A DNA stretch of 64,000 nt from Candidatus Poribacteria bacterium (GTDB lineage Bacteria > Poribacteria > WGA-4E > WGA-3G): contig PYJD01000008.1 in NCBI GenBank assembly GCA_003635315.1, positions 1 to 64,000 on the forward strand, read 5' to 3'. This document shows, piece after piece, positions 35,932-44,432 of the stretch; the stretch's first letter is position 1, and each line of letters opens with the position of its first letter. The notes under the pieces were generated by a model. The model was not told where the DNA came from. It made no database searches and worked only from the letters and a program-made list of their open reading frames with translations. The translations under genes and the position numbers were made by a program.

Positions 35932-36777
35932 ATGTATCCCTTACTCTTCGAAAAAGCAAGTTTATATATGATTCTATGTTTAACATGTATGCTAATTACT
36001 CTGTTTGGAATTGTATCCCATGTTGATTCAAAGACAAACGCAATTGAGGATGGTTTGATTAGTTATTGGAGTTTCGATAAAGACACTGTTAATGGTAAAT
36101 CCATAGAGGATCTATGGGGTAACCAAGATGCTGAAATTATTGGGAATTTACAAGTCGTCAAAGGTAAATTTGGAGAGGGAATACAATTCCCCGGTGGTGC
36201 AGGAGCACGGGTAAGAATAACTGATGATATCAAAAAAGCCATACTACCTAAAAAGGAAATAACATTAGAACTATGGGTTTGGGATGAGCAATTTATTGAA
36301 TGGGGTGGTTATATCGTGGCTTGTCAAGACAATGGGGCATTTGAAAAGGGGTGGTTAATCGGCACTCGTTTCAGATCGTTCAGTTTTGCGCTATCTTCTG
36401 ATGGTGCTGATGATGGGGATGGATTATTAACCTATCTTAGCACTGCAAATTCATTTGATGTCAACCAATGGTATCATGTTGTTGGAACTTATGACGGTAA
36501 AGAAATGAAAATCTATGTTAATGGAAAACTTGAAAACTCTTCAGATGTTCAATCAGGCAACATAAACTATCCTGACCGCATCTTCTTTACTGTTGGTGCA
36601 TACAAAGATGATAACGAGGATTTTTCACACAAAGGAATCATTGATGAAGTCCGTATTTATGAACGTGCACTCAGTGAAAAAGAGATTGCAAACAATCTTA
36701 AAGCTGAAGGTTTAGCAGTAGAATCAGAAGGAAAACTCACGCTTATTTGGGGTAAAATAAAAAATGATACATTCTGA
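35932..36777 (+). CDS. Secreted LamG-domain protein
   Basis: A 281-residue protein translated from ATG 35932 directly behind AAAGGAG; the 28 codons open upstream lack this. An N-terminal hydrophobic stretch (LYMILCLTCMLITLFGIVSH) exports it. The LamG/concanavalin-like fold reads ISYWSFDKDTVNG, GIQFPGGAGARVRI, ITLELWVWDEQF, WYHVVGTYDGKEMKIYVNG, GIIDEVRIYERALSE. The tail LAVESEGKLTLIWGKIK matches the tails of the LamG pair at 13-15 kb. It overlaps or directly precedes the phosphodiesterase-type gene. A ligand-binding role outside the cell is inferred. Confidence 0.8.
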   Translation: MYPLLFEKASLYMILCLTCMLITLFGIVSHVDSKTNAIEDGLISYWSFDKDTVNGKSIEDLWGNQDAEIIGNLQVVKGKFGEGIQFPGGAGARVRITDDIKKAILPKKEITLELWVWDEQFIEWGGYIVACQDNGAFEKGWLIGTRFRSFSFALSSDGADDGDGLLTYLSTANSFDVNQWYHVVGTYDGKEMKIYVNGKLENSSDVQSGNINYPDRIFFTVGAYKDDNEDFSHKGIIDEVRIYERALSEKEIANNLKAEGLAVESEGKLTLIWGKIKNDTF

Positions 36778-36841
36778 TGATCTTAAACAGGAACAATGTA
36801 AAGCAAGATGTATCTCTCTGAAATACTATAGTTTCTTCAAA

Positions 36842-37741
36842 ATGTTTAGGTTTGTCATACTGGTATTAACTCTGCTCATGATACCAACATTGCAGAATGA
36901 TGCCCAGGTAAAAGGTGTGAATTATGTAGTATTGATCGGAGTGGATGGTATGAGTCCAGACGGTGTGAATAAAGCAAATACGCCAATAATGGATAATCTT
37001 ATTCAACGGAGTGCATACTCAATGAGTGCACGTGCTGTGATGCCTTCTTCAAGTAGTCCAAATTGGTCTTCTATGCTAATGGGAGCTGGACCAGAACAGC
37101 ACGGTGTTACATCAAACGATTGGAGACCGGATAAATTTCAACTACCACCAACCGAAGTTGGTCCTGGTGGTATTTTCCAAACTATTTTCAGCTTACTCCG
37201 TGAACAACAACCATCTGTAATTACTGCATGTTTTCATGACTGGGGTGGCATTGGACATCTCTTTGAACGTGACGCAGTGAATAGGATTGAGGATACTGAT
37301 GGACCTGTTCACACCACTGAACGTGCAGTATCCTATATAATTGATAAGAAACCGAATTTTACGTTTATACACCTTGATCATGCTGATCATGCAGGACATG
37401 CACACGGTTATACATCACCTGAATACTACAAATCAGTAGAAGAAGCAGACAGATTGATCGGAGAAACAATTAAAGGACTGACAACTGCAGGCATGATCGA
37501 AAAAACAATCATTATAATTACATCAGACCATGGTGGTGTTGGAAAAGGACACGGTGGTGCATCTAAGGCAGAGATGTTAATTCCTTGGATAATCTCTGGT
37601 CCTGGTGTGGTTCAAGGAAAAGAACTAAAATCCTATATTAATATCTATGATACCGCGGCAACAATTGCTTATGTTTTTGGCTTAAAAACTCCTAAATCTT
37701 GGATAGCAAAACCGGTATTGGAATCCTTCGAAACTCAATAA
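36842..37741 (+). CDS. Secreted alkaline phosphatase/phosphodiesterase-family enzyme
   Basis: A member of the alkaline-phosphatase superfamily, nearest to nucleotide pyrophosphatase/phosphodiesterases. Metal and nucleophile elements are visible: LIGVDGMSPDG, SSSPNWSSMLMG (nucleophile region), HLDHADHAGHAHGY and TSDHGGVGKGHGG. From ATG 36842 the protein (299 residues) starts with a signal peptide (MFRFVILVLTLLMIP ... DAQ). The open frame begins 26 codons earlier, at 36764, overlapping the LamG gene; neither start has a strong ribosome site. Probably periplasmic or surface, removing phosphate or phosphoester groups. Confidence 0.82.
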   Translation: MFRFVILVLTLLMIPTLQNDAQVKGVNYVVLIGVDGMSPDGVNKANTPIMDNLIQRSAYSMSARAVMPSSSSPNWSSMLMGAGPEQHGVTSNDWRPDKFQLPPTEVGPGGIFQTIFSLLREQQPSVITACFHDWGGIGHLFERDAVNRIEDTDGPVHTTERAVSYIIDKKPNFTFIHLDHADHAGHAHGYTSPEYYKSVEEADRLIGETIKGLTTAGMIEKTIIIITSDHGGVGKGHGGASKAEMLIPWIISGPGVVQGKELKSYINIYDTAATIAYVFGLKTPKSWIAKPVLESFETQ

Positions 37742-37808
37742 TTGTGTGAAATTATGTAAGTGGACTTTAGGTAATGTATCTTCTTTATAAATCCTGCATT
37801 TCCATTCT

Positions 37809-39425
37809 TCATATAACCCCTGCGGCATGTCGATTTGCATCGGGATCACCTGCAGCATAATAGATTCCACTCTCTTTATCAAAATACAACATCACCGGCA
37901 CTGCGATTGGATGAGATTTTTTATCAACCCTATGTCCACGATCCAGTAGTTCATCTATTATATCTTGACAAACAGTAGAATTAATACTCAATGAACCTGC
38001 CTTTTTAAATGTCCTCTCGCGTACTGGATTAGGATCAAATGAATCTTGATGATGGTCTGTTGCAAAACGCGGTGTTCTCACCGCCTCTTCAGGAAGCATG
38101 TCATACTCGATAAAGTTCAACAGCAGGTTCATGGTTGTCTGGTCTTGTAAATCCCCACCCGCTACACTAATTGCCAATATCGGCTCTCCATCTTTTAAAA
38201 CCAATGTTGGGGTCAGAGTAATACGTGGACGTTTTCCCGGTTCAATACAATTTGGATGATCAGGATTCGTATTTAAGCTACGTAAACGATTCCCCCAACT
38301 TACTCCTGTCGAACCACCCATGTTTTCTTCGACATGAACATTTGCACTTGGAGTCGCTGAAACAACATTACCCCACTTGTCTGCTATTACACAGGTTGTC
38401 GTTCCACCATCCCCTGGACGATAGACCCCATCTGATTTTAAGGGTTTCATGTTTTCAACATCACCCGGCCTTGCTTCATCTGATGCTGTCTGCATATCTA
38501 TCAATGATCGACGGATTTCAGTATATTTATCTGATAAAAGTCTATCTAACGGTACATCAACGAATTCAGGATCAGCATAGTATGTATCTCTATCAGCCAT
38601 TGCTAATTTGAGTGATTCAATCACCACATGGATATAATCAGCTGATAGATGTCCCATACCTTTCAAATTAAAATCTTCAAGTAAGCGTAACGCCTGACAA
38701 AGATAGGGACCTTGTGTCCAAGGACCACACTTACAAACAGTATACCCACGATAATCAACTGTTATTGGATCTTCAACCAGCGTTACATGTGCGGCAAGAT
38801 CATTCTTTCTAAGAAATCCACCTTTTTCAATATAGTAGGATTCTAATTCATTAGAAATATCTGGATTCACTCCATTACGACCATAGAATCTATCACTTGC
38901 TGCCTGTATTTTCTCTTCACGATCCCCGTCTGTATTTCGTTCCTCATCTACAAGCCGTCTTAGCGTATTAGCTAATTTTGGATGCCAGTCAGCATTTCCA
39001 TCATCAAGTAATCGCAAGGTAGGAGACACAATATCTTCAAAACTCATTGTACCATAGAGTTTAAGTGTGGTAGTACATAAATCCACAACAGACGGCACAG
39101 GTGCCATTTTAATATCACCGTTTGGAATGCCATTTTCCAAATACCAGTCAATTGCTTCTTGTGATAATGGGGCTCTACCCAGACCAGACAGAGATTTCAC
39201 CTCTTTCTTTATTGCATCAAATATCAATAGGGGTACCTCCCCACCGATAGAACAAGCAACATGATCCGTAATATTTAAAGCAAGAATTGTTCCTGCAGCA
39301 GCATCAGCTGCGTTTCCTCCAGCTTCTAAGATTTCTACGCCAGCTGCCACAGCCTTTGAACCACCCGCTGCAACAACACCTTCCTTACTCTCTGCCTTCC
39401 ACCCTATATTATTAACATCTTGCAT
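37809..39425 (-). CDS. Gamma-glutamyltransferase-family protein
   Basis: A 538-residue Ntn-hydrolase of the gamma-glutamyltranspeptidase family. The N-terminus has VVAAGGSKAVAAGVEILEAGGNAADAA and GGEVPLLIFDA. The autocleavage site is GDGGTTTCVIADKWGNVVS, where the first threonine of the TTT run should become the N-terminal nucleophile. C-terminal elements are GKRPRITLTPTLVLKDG and SVAGGDLQDQTT. There is no signal peptide, unlike the classical periplasmic enzyme, so it is likely cytosolic and may act on another gamma-glutamyl or acyl amide. A GAGG precedes the ATG by seven bases. Confidence 0.88.
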   Translation of the reverse strand: MQDVNNIGWKAESKEGVVAAGGSKAVAAGVEILEAGGNAADAAAGTILALNITDHVACSIGGEVPLLIFDAIKKEVKSLSGLGRAPLSQEAIDWYLENGIPNGDIKMAPVPSVVDLCTTTLKLYGTMSFEDIVSPTLRLLDDGNADWHPKLANTLRRLVDEERNTDGDREEKIQAASDRFYGRNGVNPDISNELESYYIEKGGFLRKNDLAAHVTLVEDPITVDYRGYTVCKCGPWTQGPYLCQALRLLEDFNLKGMGHLSADYIHVVIESLKLAMADRDTYYADPEFVDVPLDRLLSDKYTEIRRSLIDMQTASDEARPGDVENMKPLKSDGVYRPGDGGTTTCVIADKWGNVVSATPSANVHVEENMGGSTGVSWGNRLRSLNTNPDHPNCIEPGKRPRITLTPTLVLKDGEPILAISVAGGDLQDQTTMNLLLNFIEYDMLPEEAVRTPRFATDHHQDSFDPNPVRERTFKKAGSLSINSTVCQDIIDELLDRGHRVDKKSHPIAVPVMLYFDKESGIYYAAGDPDANRHAAGVI

Positions 39426-39532
39426 TTTACTTCCTCTATGTCTATACTCATATCATATAAATTTAGAATAGAGCATACCATGAACATATATCCTTATCAA
39501 TACCAAAGACTAAATATACACTAACATTCCTT

Positions 39533-40327
39533 ATGAAATCATCAAGACCAAGACAATTTGGATACGATTATGCTACAAGATTCAAGAAACGAAGCTTAGT
39601 AGAAAACTACAAGTTTCGACCTTCTTATCCAGATGAAACCTATGACTTAATACTTGATTTATTAGGGGATGTTAACAAAACAATACTTGATGTTGGATGC
39701 GGTACTGGGAAAATAGCAAGAAATATTGTTGAATTTGTTGAAAAAGTTGATGCAGTTGATTTCTCTGAAGAAATGATCAAAGAAGGTCAATCCCTTATAA
39801 ATGGAAATCATTCAAATCTACAATGGATACATGGAGATATCGAAACTGTAAAACTGTTTCCTCCATACAAATTGGTTACTGCAGGTGCAAGTATACATTG
39901 GATGGATTGGGATATTGTCTTTCCCAGGTTCAAAGATGTTCTGACATCTGATGGGTATTTAGTGATCATCGACGGAGACCGTCCAATTCAACCACCTTGG
40001 GAAATGGATGAAAATGCTTTGATTAGCAAATTTTCCACAAATCAACATTATGAGAGTATTGATCTGATCCAGGAACTCATTGATAGAAGATTCTTACTTC
40101 TTATTGATGATAAAAAAACGACTCCCATTAATTATTCACAATCTTTACAAGATTATATTCAATCATTTCATTCAAGGGAGAGTCTTAGTAAAGAAGATAT
40201 GGGTGAGAAAAAAGCAGATGAATTTGATTCTAAACTTGTCGAGATTCTGTCTCCCTTTACCGATGATAATGGTATACTAACCTATAAATTAGAAACAAAG
40301 GTTTCATGGGGAATACCATTAACCTAA
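39533..40327 (+). CDS. Class I SAM-dependent methyltransferase
   Basis: A 264-residue methyltransferase with motif I ILDVGCGTGKIA (about 54-65), the acidic DAVDFSEEM strand for the SAM ribose, and IHGDIETVKLFPPYKLVTAGASIHWMDW, the last a mark of the trans-aconitate/ubiquinone-type methyltransferase group. The cap region (about 165-240) would set the substrate. Small-molecule methylation is likely but the substrate is unknown. No close neighbour on the same strand. Confidence 0.85.
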   Translation: MKSSRPRQFGYDYATRFKKRSLVENYKFRPSYPDETYDLILDLLGDVNKTILDVGCGTGKIARNIVEFVEKVDAVDFSEEMIKEGQSLINGNHSNLQWIHGDIETVKLFPPYKLVTAGASIHWMDWDIVFPRFKDVLTSDGYLVIIDGDRPIQPPWEMDENALISKFSTNQHYESIDLIQELIDRRFLLLIDDKKTTPINYSQSLQDYIQSFHSRESLSKEDMGEKKADEFDSKLVEILSPFTDDNGILTYKLETKVSWGIPLT

Positions 40328-40422
40328 GTATAGAAAAATCGACATAAATGAAATAAATTAATTTCAACTATATCTCACAGATGTCTAATCTGTAAATATT
40401 CTTATATTCAACTCATGTAATT

Positions 40423-41991
40423 TTAAGGTTTTCGTCGATAAAGACGGTTATAATTTGTTGAATCAATCATTTCATATTCTTCTTCCAGACCTTCCACATC
40501 ATCATATGCTGTACGCCATACAATTACATAATCTGCTGGGAGATCTTTGTTCTTATATCTCAAGGGAAAATGATCAGTATTTGCTTCATAGTTATTCAAA
40601 TATGCAACTCCCTTATTTATTATCAGATGACATTCAATATGACCAAATGGTGCAACATATTTTGGTACAAATCCAAGTTGATCTGAAGTACCATTCCACT
40701 CACCCGGTATACTCATGAGTATAGTATTCTCATTATCAATTCCATTCAAAGATAAAGCCTCTTTAATATCTCTGTTTAACAGACTATAGGTTTGAATGTT
40801 CAGACCAAGATGCCATAATGATAAAACTATAATCATACCTGCTATGACATGGTTGATTCTTTTATGATGCGGTATAAAGAAAAATGGCAGTAATACTAAG
40901 TAAATATATAGATGAAACCGATCATTTATCCATCCACCACTAAAACCAGACCATGGTGTAATAAAATACAAGACTGTTATCAACATTGATAATATGAAAA
41001 GACCATCAGCCTCCATAATGTATAGTGTCCATTTTGGATTATTGCTTTTAGATTCTTCATTTTTCGTAGTATCAAATATTCTATATATTATCGTAAGAAT
41101 AAAAGCAATTGTTAAAACAAGAAGTAATGTCTGTCCAATCAGTATATGTTCATCACGAAATGAAACCAATGACTTCATTGATAAGAAATAATCCCAAAGC
41201 CATTCAAACCCTTTATACCCTTTATTGACATGTTTATCAGCAAGGTAAAGATAATGATTAAGAAACATGAAGTATGCCGGTAAAAGAATACCTAAAAATA
41301 TTAGAACTGATTTTACTTTTGTTATAGACTCCCTTAGACGAGGTAAAAGCAAATTGGATTCAGGGTTTTCTGACGAAATATCCTTTACTATTTCATATAG
41401 GAATAAATATATCGCTAAAAATGTCATGGCAAATAGAAGCAATACATAGGAATGAAAATGAGTGAAATAGATTAGTAGCAATTGTATATATATCATAACT
41501 ATATGATAGACACTCATTTCTTTTTTGATTCGCCACCAATAGCCAAGTGTAAAGAAGAATATGGACATGCTAAGTACAAAGTTGTAAAAACCCATATGCA
41601 GAAGATAGTTATATGCAAAGATAAAACCAACAAGTCCAAAATAGGTGTTGGTATTCTTAAATCCATTGATAAAATAGAAAAGGGATAAAGGAAGGAGTAC
41701 AATACAGAGACTAAGAACAACTTTTTCACATATAATCGGTGGGAAAATATACATCAGTATTAATAACAATGCATGTGAAGTCCAGTTAGGAAATAATGTA
41801 GAATTCAATTCGTAAACTTCTCGTAATTGAGAGTTATCTGGATGGTGATATTCTTTCAATACATATGCATTATATATGTGACTTGCTCCATCTTGTGTAG
41901 GGAAATATTTAAAACACCATACTGGAATTAGATGAAGCACAATTAACACTATTAGTATAATTATCTTTCTTGACATTCTACATTTTTTCAT
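40423..41991 (-). CDS. Multipass membrane protein, GT-C-like
   Basis: A 522-residue membrane protein with about ten to twelve hydrophobic helices. The first loop after helix 1 carries a conserved acidic TQDGASHIYNAYVL segment, where GT-C glycosyltransferases place a catalytic aspartate, and a long soluble C-terminal part (about 410-522) ends in LYRRKP. No family could be assigned with certainty; a lipid-linked sugar transferase or YfhO-like protein is possible. I place the start at ATG 41991; an in-frame TTG and GTG precede it. Confidence 0.65.
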   Translation of the reverse strand: MKKCRMSRKIIILIVLIVLHLIPVWCFKYFPTQDGASHIYNAYVLKEYHHPDNSQLREVYELNSTLFPNWTSHALLLILMYIFPPIICEKVVLSLCIVLLPLSLFYFINGFKNTNTYFGLVGFIFAYNYLLHMGFYNFVLSMSIFFFTLGYWWRIKKEMSVYHIVMIYIQLLLIYFTHFHSYVLLLFAMTFLAIYLFLYEIVKDISSENPESNLLLPRLRESITKVKSVLIFLGILLPAYFMFLNHYLYLADKHVNKGYKGFEWLWDYFLSMKSLVSFRDEHILIGQTLLLVLTIAFILTIIYRIFDTTKNEESKSNNPKWTLYIMEADGLFILSMLITVLYFITPWSGFSGGWINDRFHLYIYLVLLPFFFIPHHKRINHVIAGMIIVLSLWHLGLNIQTYSLLNRDIKEALSLNGIDNENTILMSIPGEWNGTSDQLGFVPKYVAPFGHIECHLIINKGVAYLNNYEANTDHFPLRYKNKDLPADYVIVWRTAYDDVEGLEEEYEMIDSTNYNRLYRRKP

Positions 41992-42270
41992 CACCAATAT
42001 CCATTCCTATATATTCTTACCTTAGGATTTTTTCAAACCCTATTTTAATTGAATACACATAATCATACAACCCACATTATTGATTACCAATCAGGTGAAT
42101 TCAATTTTCAAGATTATCGGAACTGGTTAATGCACTTTATTTCTTTACCATACATATCCAGCAATGTCAGTGGGAACTCCAAATCCCTACTATTACTGTT
42201 CTAAATTCTGATTCACCATTGGCGTCAATTTAAGGATTCTCCAATCATATTTGGGTGATTTCTACCCTTG

Positions 42271-42345
42271 TAGGTCAGGTAGAGGAACGAAACCCGACAC
42301 GTGCTGATTGGATCTATCTTGATGGGATACGTACCTCTACCTCAT
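42271..42345. repeat. REP-like palindromic sequence
   Basis: AGGTAGAGG (42277-42285) is matched by CCTCTACCT (42334-42342). The left arm continues AACGAAACCCGACA and the right is preceded by GATGGGATACGTA. This is a degenerate form of the widespread extragenic palindrome built on TAGGTYGGGTTGAGGAACG and CGAAACCCRACC. Not coding. Confidence 0.5.
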
Positions 42346-42389
42346 AGGTGTCAACTTGGTGGTTATAGTTGTCTGATATTGATGTCTTT

Positions 42390-42425
42390 AGTCCCGACAA
42401 ATGCCAAACGCGCATTTGGGGGACT
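42390..42425. repeat. Hairpin inside the 127-bp element
   Basis: AGTCCC (42390-42395) pairs with GGGACT (42420-42425), and CAAATGC (42398-42404) with GCATTTG (42412-42418), leaving a seven-base loop and a small internal mismatch. A strong stem-loop at the centre of the inverted-repeat element. Confidence 0.6.
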
Positions 42426-42511
42426 GAGCAGGTTTCCTGCATTTGAAAATTCCTTAAGTTGACACTTATGGTTCTTAATTCTGATTCACCTATGGTAAGA
42501 ACTGAGACGCA

Positions 42512-42548
42512 CCACTGCCCTATTCTGACACGGAGAAGAGGGCAGTGG
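42512..42548. repeat. Strong GC-rich hairpin
   Basis: CCACTGCCCT (42512-42521) pairs perfectly with AGGGCAGTGG (42539-42548); the right arm then repeats CAGTGG. No T run on either side, so termination is not obvious. Function unknown. Confidence 0.55.
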
Positions 42549-42689
42549 CAGTGGTGTGTTAGGATTATAGAATGATCATGTAGATTCTACGAAATTGATC
42601 CTCCTAAAGATAGACATATTATTTTCTTCGTAGTTTTAAAAATAAATTGAAGAAATATAAAAAACAGACATCACATATACGAAAAGAGA

Positions 42690-42718
42690 TTGACACAAGA
42701 GTAAATATACGTTACAAT
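42690..42718 (+). promoter_or_regulatory. Near-consensus sigma70 promoter
   Basis: A perfect TTGACA (42690-42695), exactly 17 bases, and TACAAT (42713-42718). It is the best promoter match in the window, yet no convincing protein gene follows. Confidence 0.65.
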
Positions 42719-42724
42719 AACATA

Positions 42725-42984
42725 TAGAGAATAAATATTATACACATACTAATACTTAATAAAAGATAAATCATTATGATTAAAGAAAATATACACAATT
42801 ATACTAATGTCAATAATCTCACAAATCTTATTGGGAATTAAAGTGTTAAGAAAACTATCAAGAGAACTTTTTTATTTTTTTACAGAAAATCGTAAATTGG
42901 CTGTAAACATAGATGGGGACAGACCTAACAGCGACTATACTAAAATTGGGGTGACAGAAAAAAGTTACGATTTCGTAACTTTTT
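42725..42984 (+). ncRNA. Candidate small RNA, about 260 nt
   Basis: The interval runs from a near-consensus promoter (-10 ending 42718) to a perfect 12-bp terminator hairpin with a T5 end (42959-42984). The open frame inside (42807-43007) has no ribosome site, and the terminator lies within it, so a coding transcript is unlikely. I do not recognise 6S, tmRNA, SRP or RNase P signatures. Evidence is the promoter-terminator pairing only. Confidence 0.35.
42959..42984 (+). terminator. Perfect 12-bp intrinsic terminator
   Basis: AAAAAGTTACGA and TCGTAACTTTTT with a TT centre; the A and T tracts make it usable in both directions. It closes the promoter-led unit starting at 42690. Confidence 0.65.
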
Positions 42985-43317
42985 ACATAAATAGAGAAAC
43001 TATATAATGAATATCCAATACTTTCAAATTAATCTTAAAAACAAAAACACCTCACCTATACCATTTCTCAGAAAAAAGATGCATGGATGGTTTTTGCGGA
43101 TGTCCTCTAATAGGGTACACCCTAAGAGTTTTTGTTCCAATAATGAGATATTATCATTTAGAAAATGTATTACAAATGTCTGTATCGGATATTCCCCTAA
43201 AAAATATAGAAAAAAAAAGAAGAAGGACACAAAATCACACAATTCAAGAATTGTTACTATTCTAAAAAAACACCGATGAACGCAGACTGTGACAGGGCGG
43301 ACAGCCGTTTTACTAAT

Positions 43318-43332
43318 GACACACAATGTGTC
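43318..43332. promoter_or_regulatory. Palindrome, possible operator
   Basis: GACACA and TGTGTC around CAA, extended to TGACACA/TGTGTCA one base further on each side. It resembles a dimeric regulator site, but no gene starts within 300 bases, so its role is unclear. Confidence 0.3.
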
Positions 43333-43425
43333 AAAAAGTGTAACATTATTAACATAATAAATAATATATATTACTTATGTGAAAATTAAAAAACCAATAA
43401 ATTAGAGGGTTTTTATACTAAGTTC

Positions 43426-43459
43426 TATATAATCAGTTCCCATTACGAGCAATCTTTTT
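43426..43459. repeat. Dispersed repeat copy 2 with GTTCCCATTACGA core
   Basis: TATAATCAGTTCCCATTACG plus AGCA and a T run, matching the copy at 141-170 with two substitutions over the 24-base core. The sequence beyond the core also keeps short matches (TCTTAA, then CATTC). Confidence 0.5.
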
Positions 43460-43551
43460 AACTGTTCTGATAATAGACGAGAGTGTCTTAATGACGTACA
43501 TTCGGATGATTTCTTGATTCTACTGATACGTTGTAGATTGAGGGAAGTGTT

Positions 43552-43572
43552 CCTTAAGTTAACACCTATGGT
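43552..43572. repeat. AAGTTGACACCTATGG-type repeat copy
   Basis: CCTTAAGTTAACACCTATGG follows a T at 43551; the same 24-base stretch occurs at 42451-42474 with two changes. Inverted copies lie at 42216, 42342 and 57491. Confidence 0.5.
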
Positions 43573-43598
43573 TTCGTTTTGTTTACATAGAGTGATTT

Positions 43599-43627
43599 TT
43601 GACTTTCAGTCTAATTTCTGTTATGAT
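43599..43627 (+). promoter_or_regulatory. Promoter of the peptidase E-like operon
   Basis: TTGACT (43599-43604), 17-base spacer, TATGAT (43622-43627). Transcription would start about 43 bases before the ATG at 43677. Confidence 0.6.
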
Positions 43628-43676
43628 TCATCTAAAATAATTAAGGTTTAGGATTGATCATGGGAGATACTTCGGG

Positions 43677-44432
43677 ATGATAAAAAGGAAGATTGTTGCA
43701 ATTGGAGGTGGAGAATTAAATCTACTTCAAACTGAAGTGATTGATAAACGTATCATTGAATTAACTGGTAAGAAAAATCCCAAAGCACTGTTTATCCCTA
43801 CCGCAAGCGGAGATGCTGAAGGATATATAGATAATTTTCATAAATGCTATGGTCAACACTTCGGTTGTCAAACAAATACACTAAATTTAATACAAGATCC
43901 CCCAACATTAGAGACTATAACAGAATTGGTTTTAAATTCAGATCTAATATATGTAGGTGGCGGTAATACATACAGAATGATGAAAATTTGGCGACGGATG
44001 CAGTTAGATTCAATCCTAAGTGAAGCAGCATCACGCGGTATTGTATTATCTGGACTCAGTGCAGGCGCAATTTGTTGGTTCAGATACGGACACAGCGATT
44101 CACGTTCATTTTCCAGTAATTCAGAATGGGATTATATCCGTGTTAGTGGTTTAGGATTGATTAACCTTACTTTCTGTCCACATTATCATGTCGAAAAACG
44201 CGAAACCAGTTTTGCTAATATGATCGCAAGGAAAGGTGGAATTGGAATAGCTTGTGACAACAATGCTGCCATTGAGATTATCGGTGATAAATATAGGATT
44301 TTAACTTCAATATCTACTGCCAAAGCATATAAACTTTTCAAGCATAAAGGTGATACAGTAATTTCTGAATTACAACCACAAACCGATTACAGTCCTTTAT
44401 CTAAATTATTAGCACGTGGTAAGAGTGATTAA
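43677..44432 (+). CDS. Peptidase E-like (S51) class I glutamine amidotransferase-fold protein
   Basis: A 251-residue member of the S51 peptidase E family. The nucleophile elbow is GLSAGAICWF (Ser128), preceded by IYVGGGNTYRM; the histidine strand is CPHYHVEKRE and a following GIACDNNAAIEI matches the family. Peptidase E releases N-terminal aspartate from dipeptides; other S51 members act on cyanophycin or related dipeptides. Length fits the family. It overlaps the DUF123 gene by one base (TAATG), and both share the promoter at 43599. Cytosolic. Confidence 0.85.
   Translation: MIKRKIVAIGGGELNLLQTEVIDKRIIELTGKKNPKALFIPTASGDAEGYIDNFHKCYGQHFGCQTNTLNLIQDPPTLETITELVLNSDLIYVGGGNTYRMMKIWRRMQLDSILSEAASRGIVLSGLSAGAICWFRYGHSDSRSFSSNSEWDYIRVSGLGLINLTFCPHYHVEKRETSFANMIARKGGIGIACDNNAAIEIIGDKYRILTSISTAKAYKLFKHKGDTVISELQPQTDYSPLSKLLARGKSD

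Larger units (their letters stand above)
42199..42490. repeat. Nested repeat cluster
   Basis: The 19-mer TTCTAAATTCTGATTCACC at 42199-42217 recurs with one change at 42472-42490. Copies of an AAGTTGACACCTATGG-type motif occur inverted at 42216-42235 and 42342-42358, and direct at 42452-42472. The inner pair (CATAGGTGTCAACTT at 42344 and AAGTTGACACTTATG ending 42470) forms 15-base inverted ends, one mismatch, around a 127-bp element with its own hairpin. Confidence 0.6.
41992..43676. other. Gene-poor, repeat-dense 1.7-kb interval
   Basis: No convincing protein gene is seen. Open frames at 42807-43007, 43007-43279 and on the opposite strand are short, low-complexity or lysine-rich and lack ribosome sites. 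The interval holds nested inverted repeats (42199-42490), two strong hairpins (42390-42425, 42512-42548), a promoter-terminator unit (42690-42984), a 7-base palindrome (43318-43332), a weak AAAAACC/GGTTTTT hairpin (43389-43414) and a copy of a dispersed repeat also found near position 141. Confidence 0.6.

Noticed and set aside
42807..43279. Two small rightward frames (66 and 90 residues) linked by TAATG
   Set aside because: No ribosome site, low-complexity lysine-rich sequence, and a perfect terminator lies inside the first. Better read as an untranslated transcript region.
43024..43326. 100-residue leftward frame with phenylalanine-rich stretch
   Set aside because: Opposite-strand shadow of an A-rich tract; no start context and no recognisable domain.
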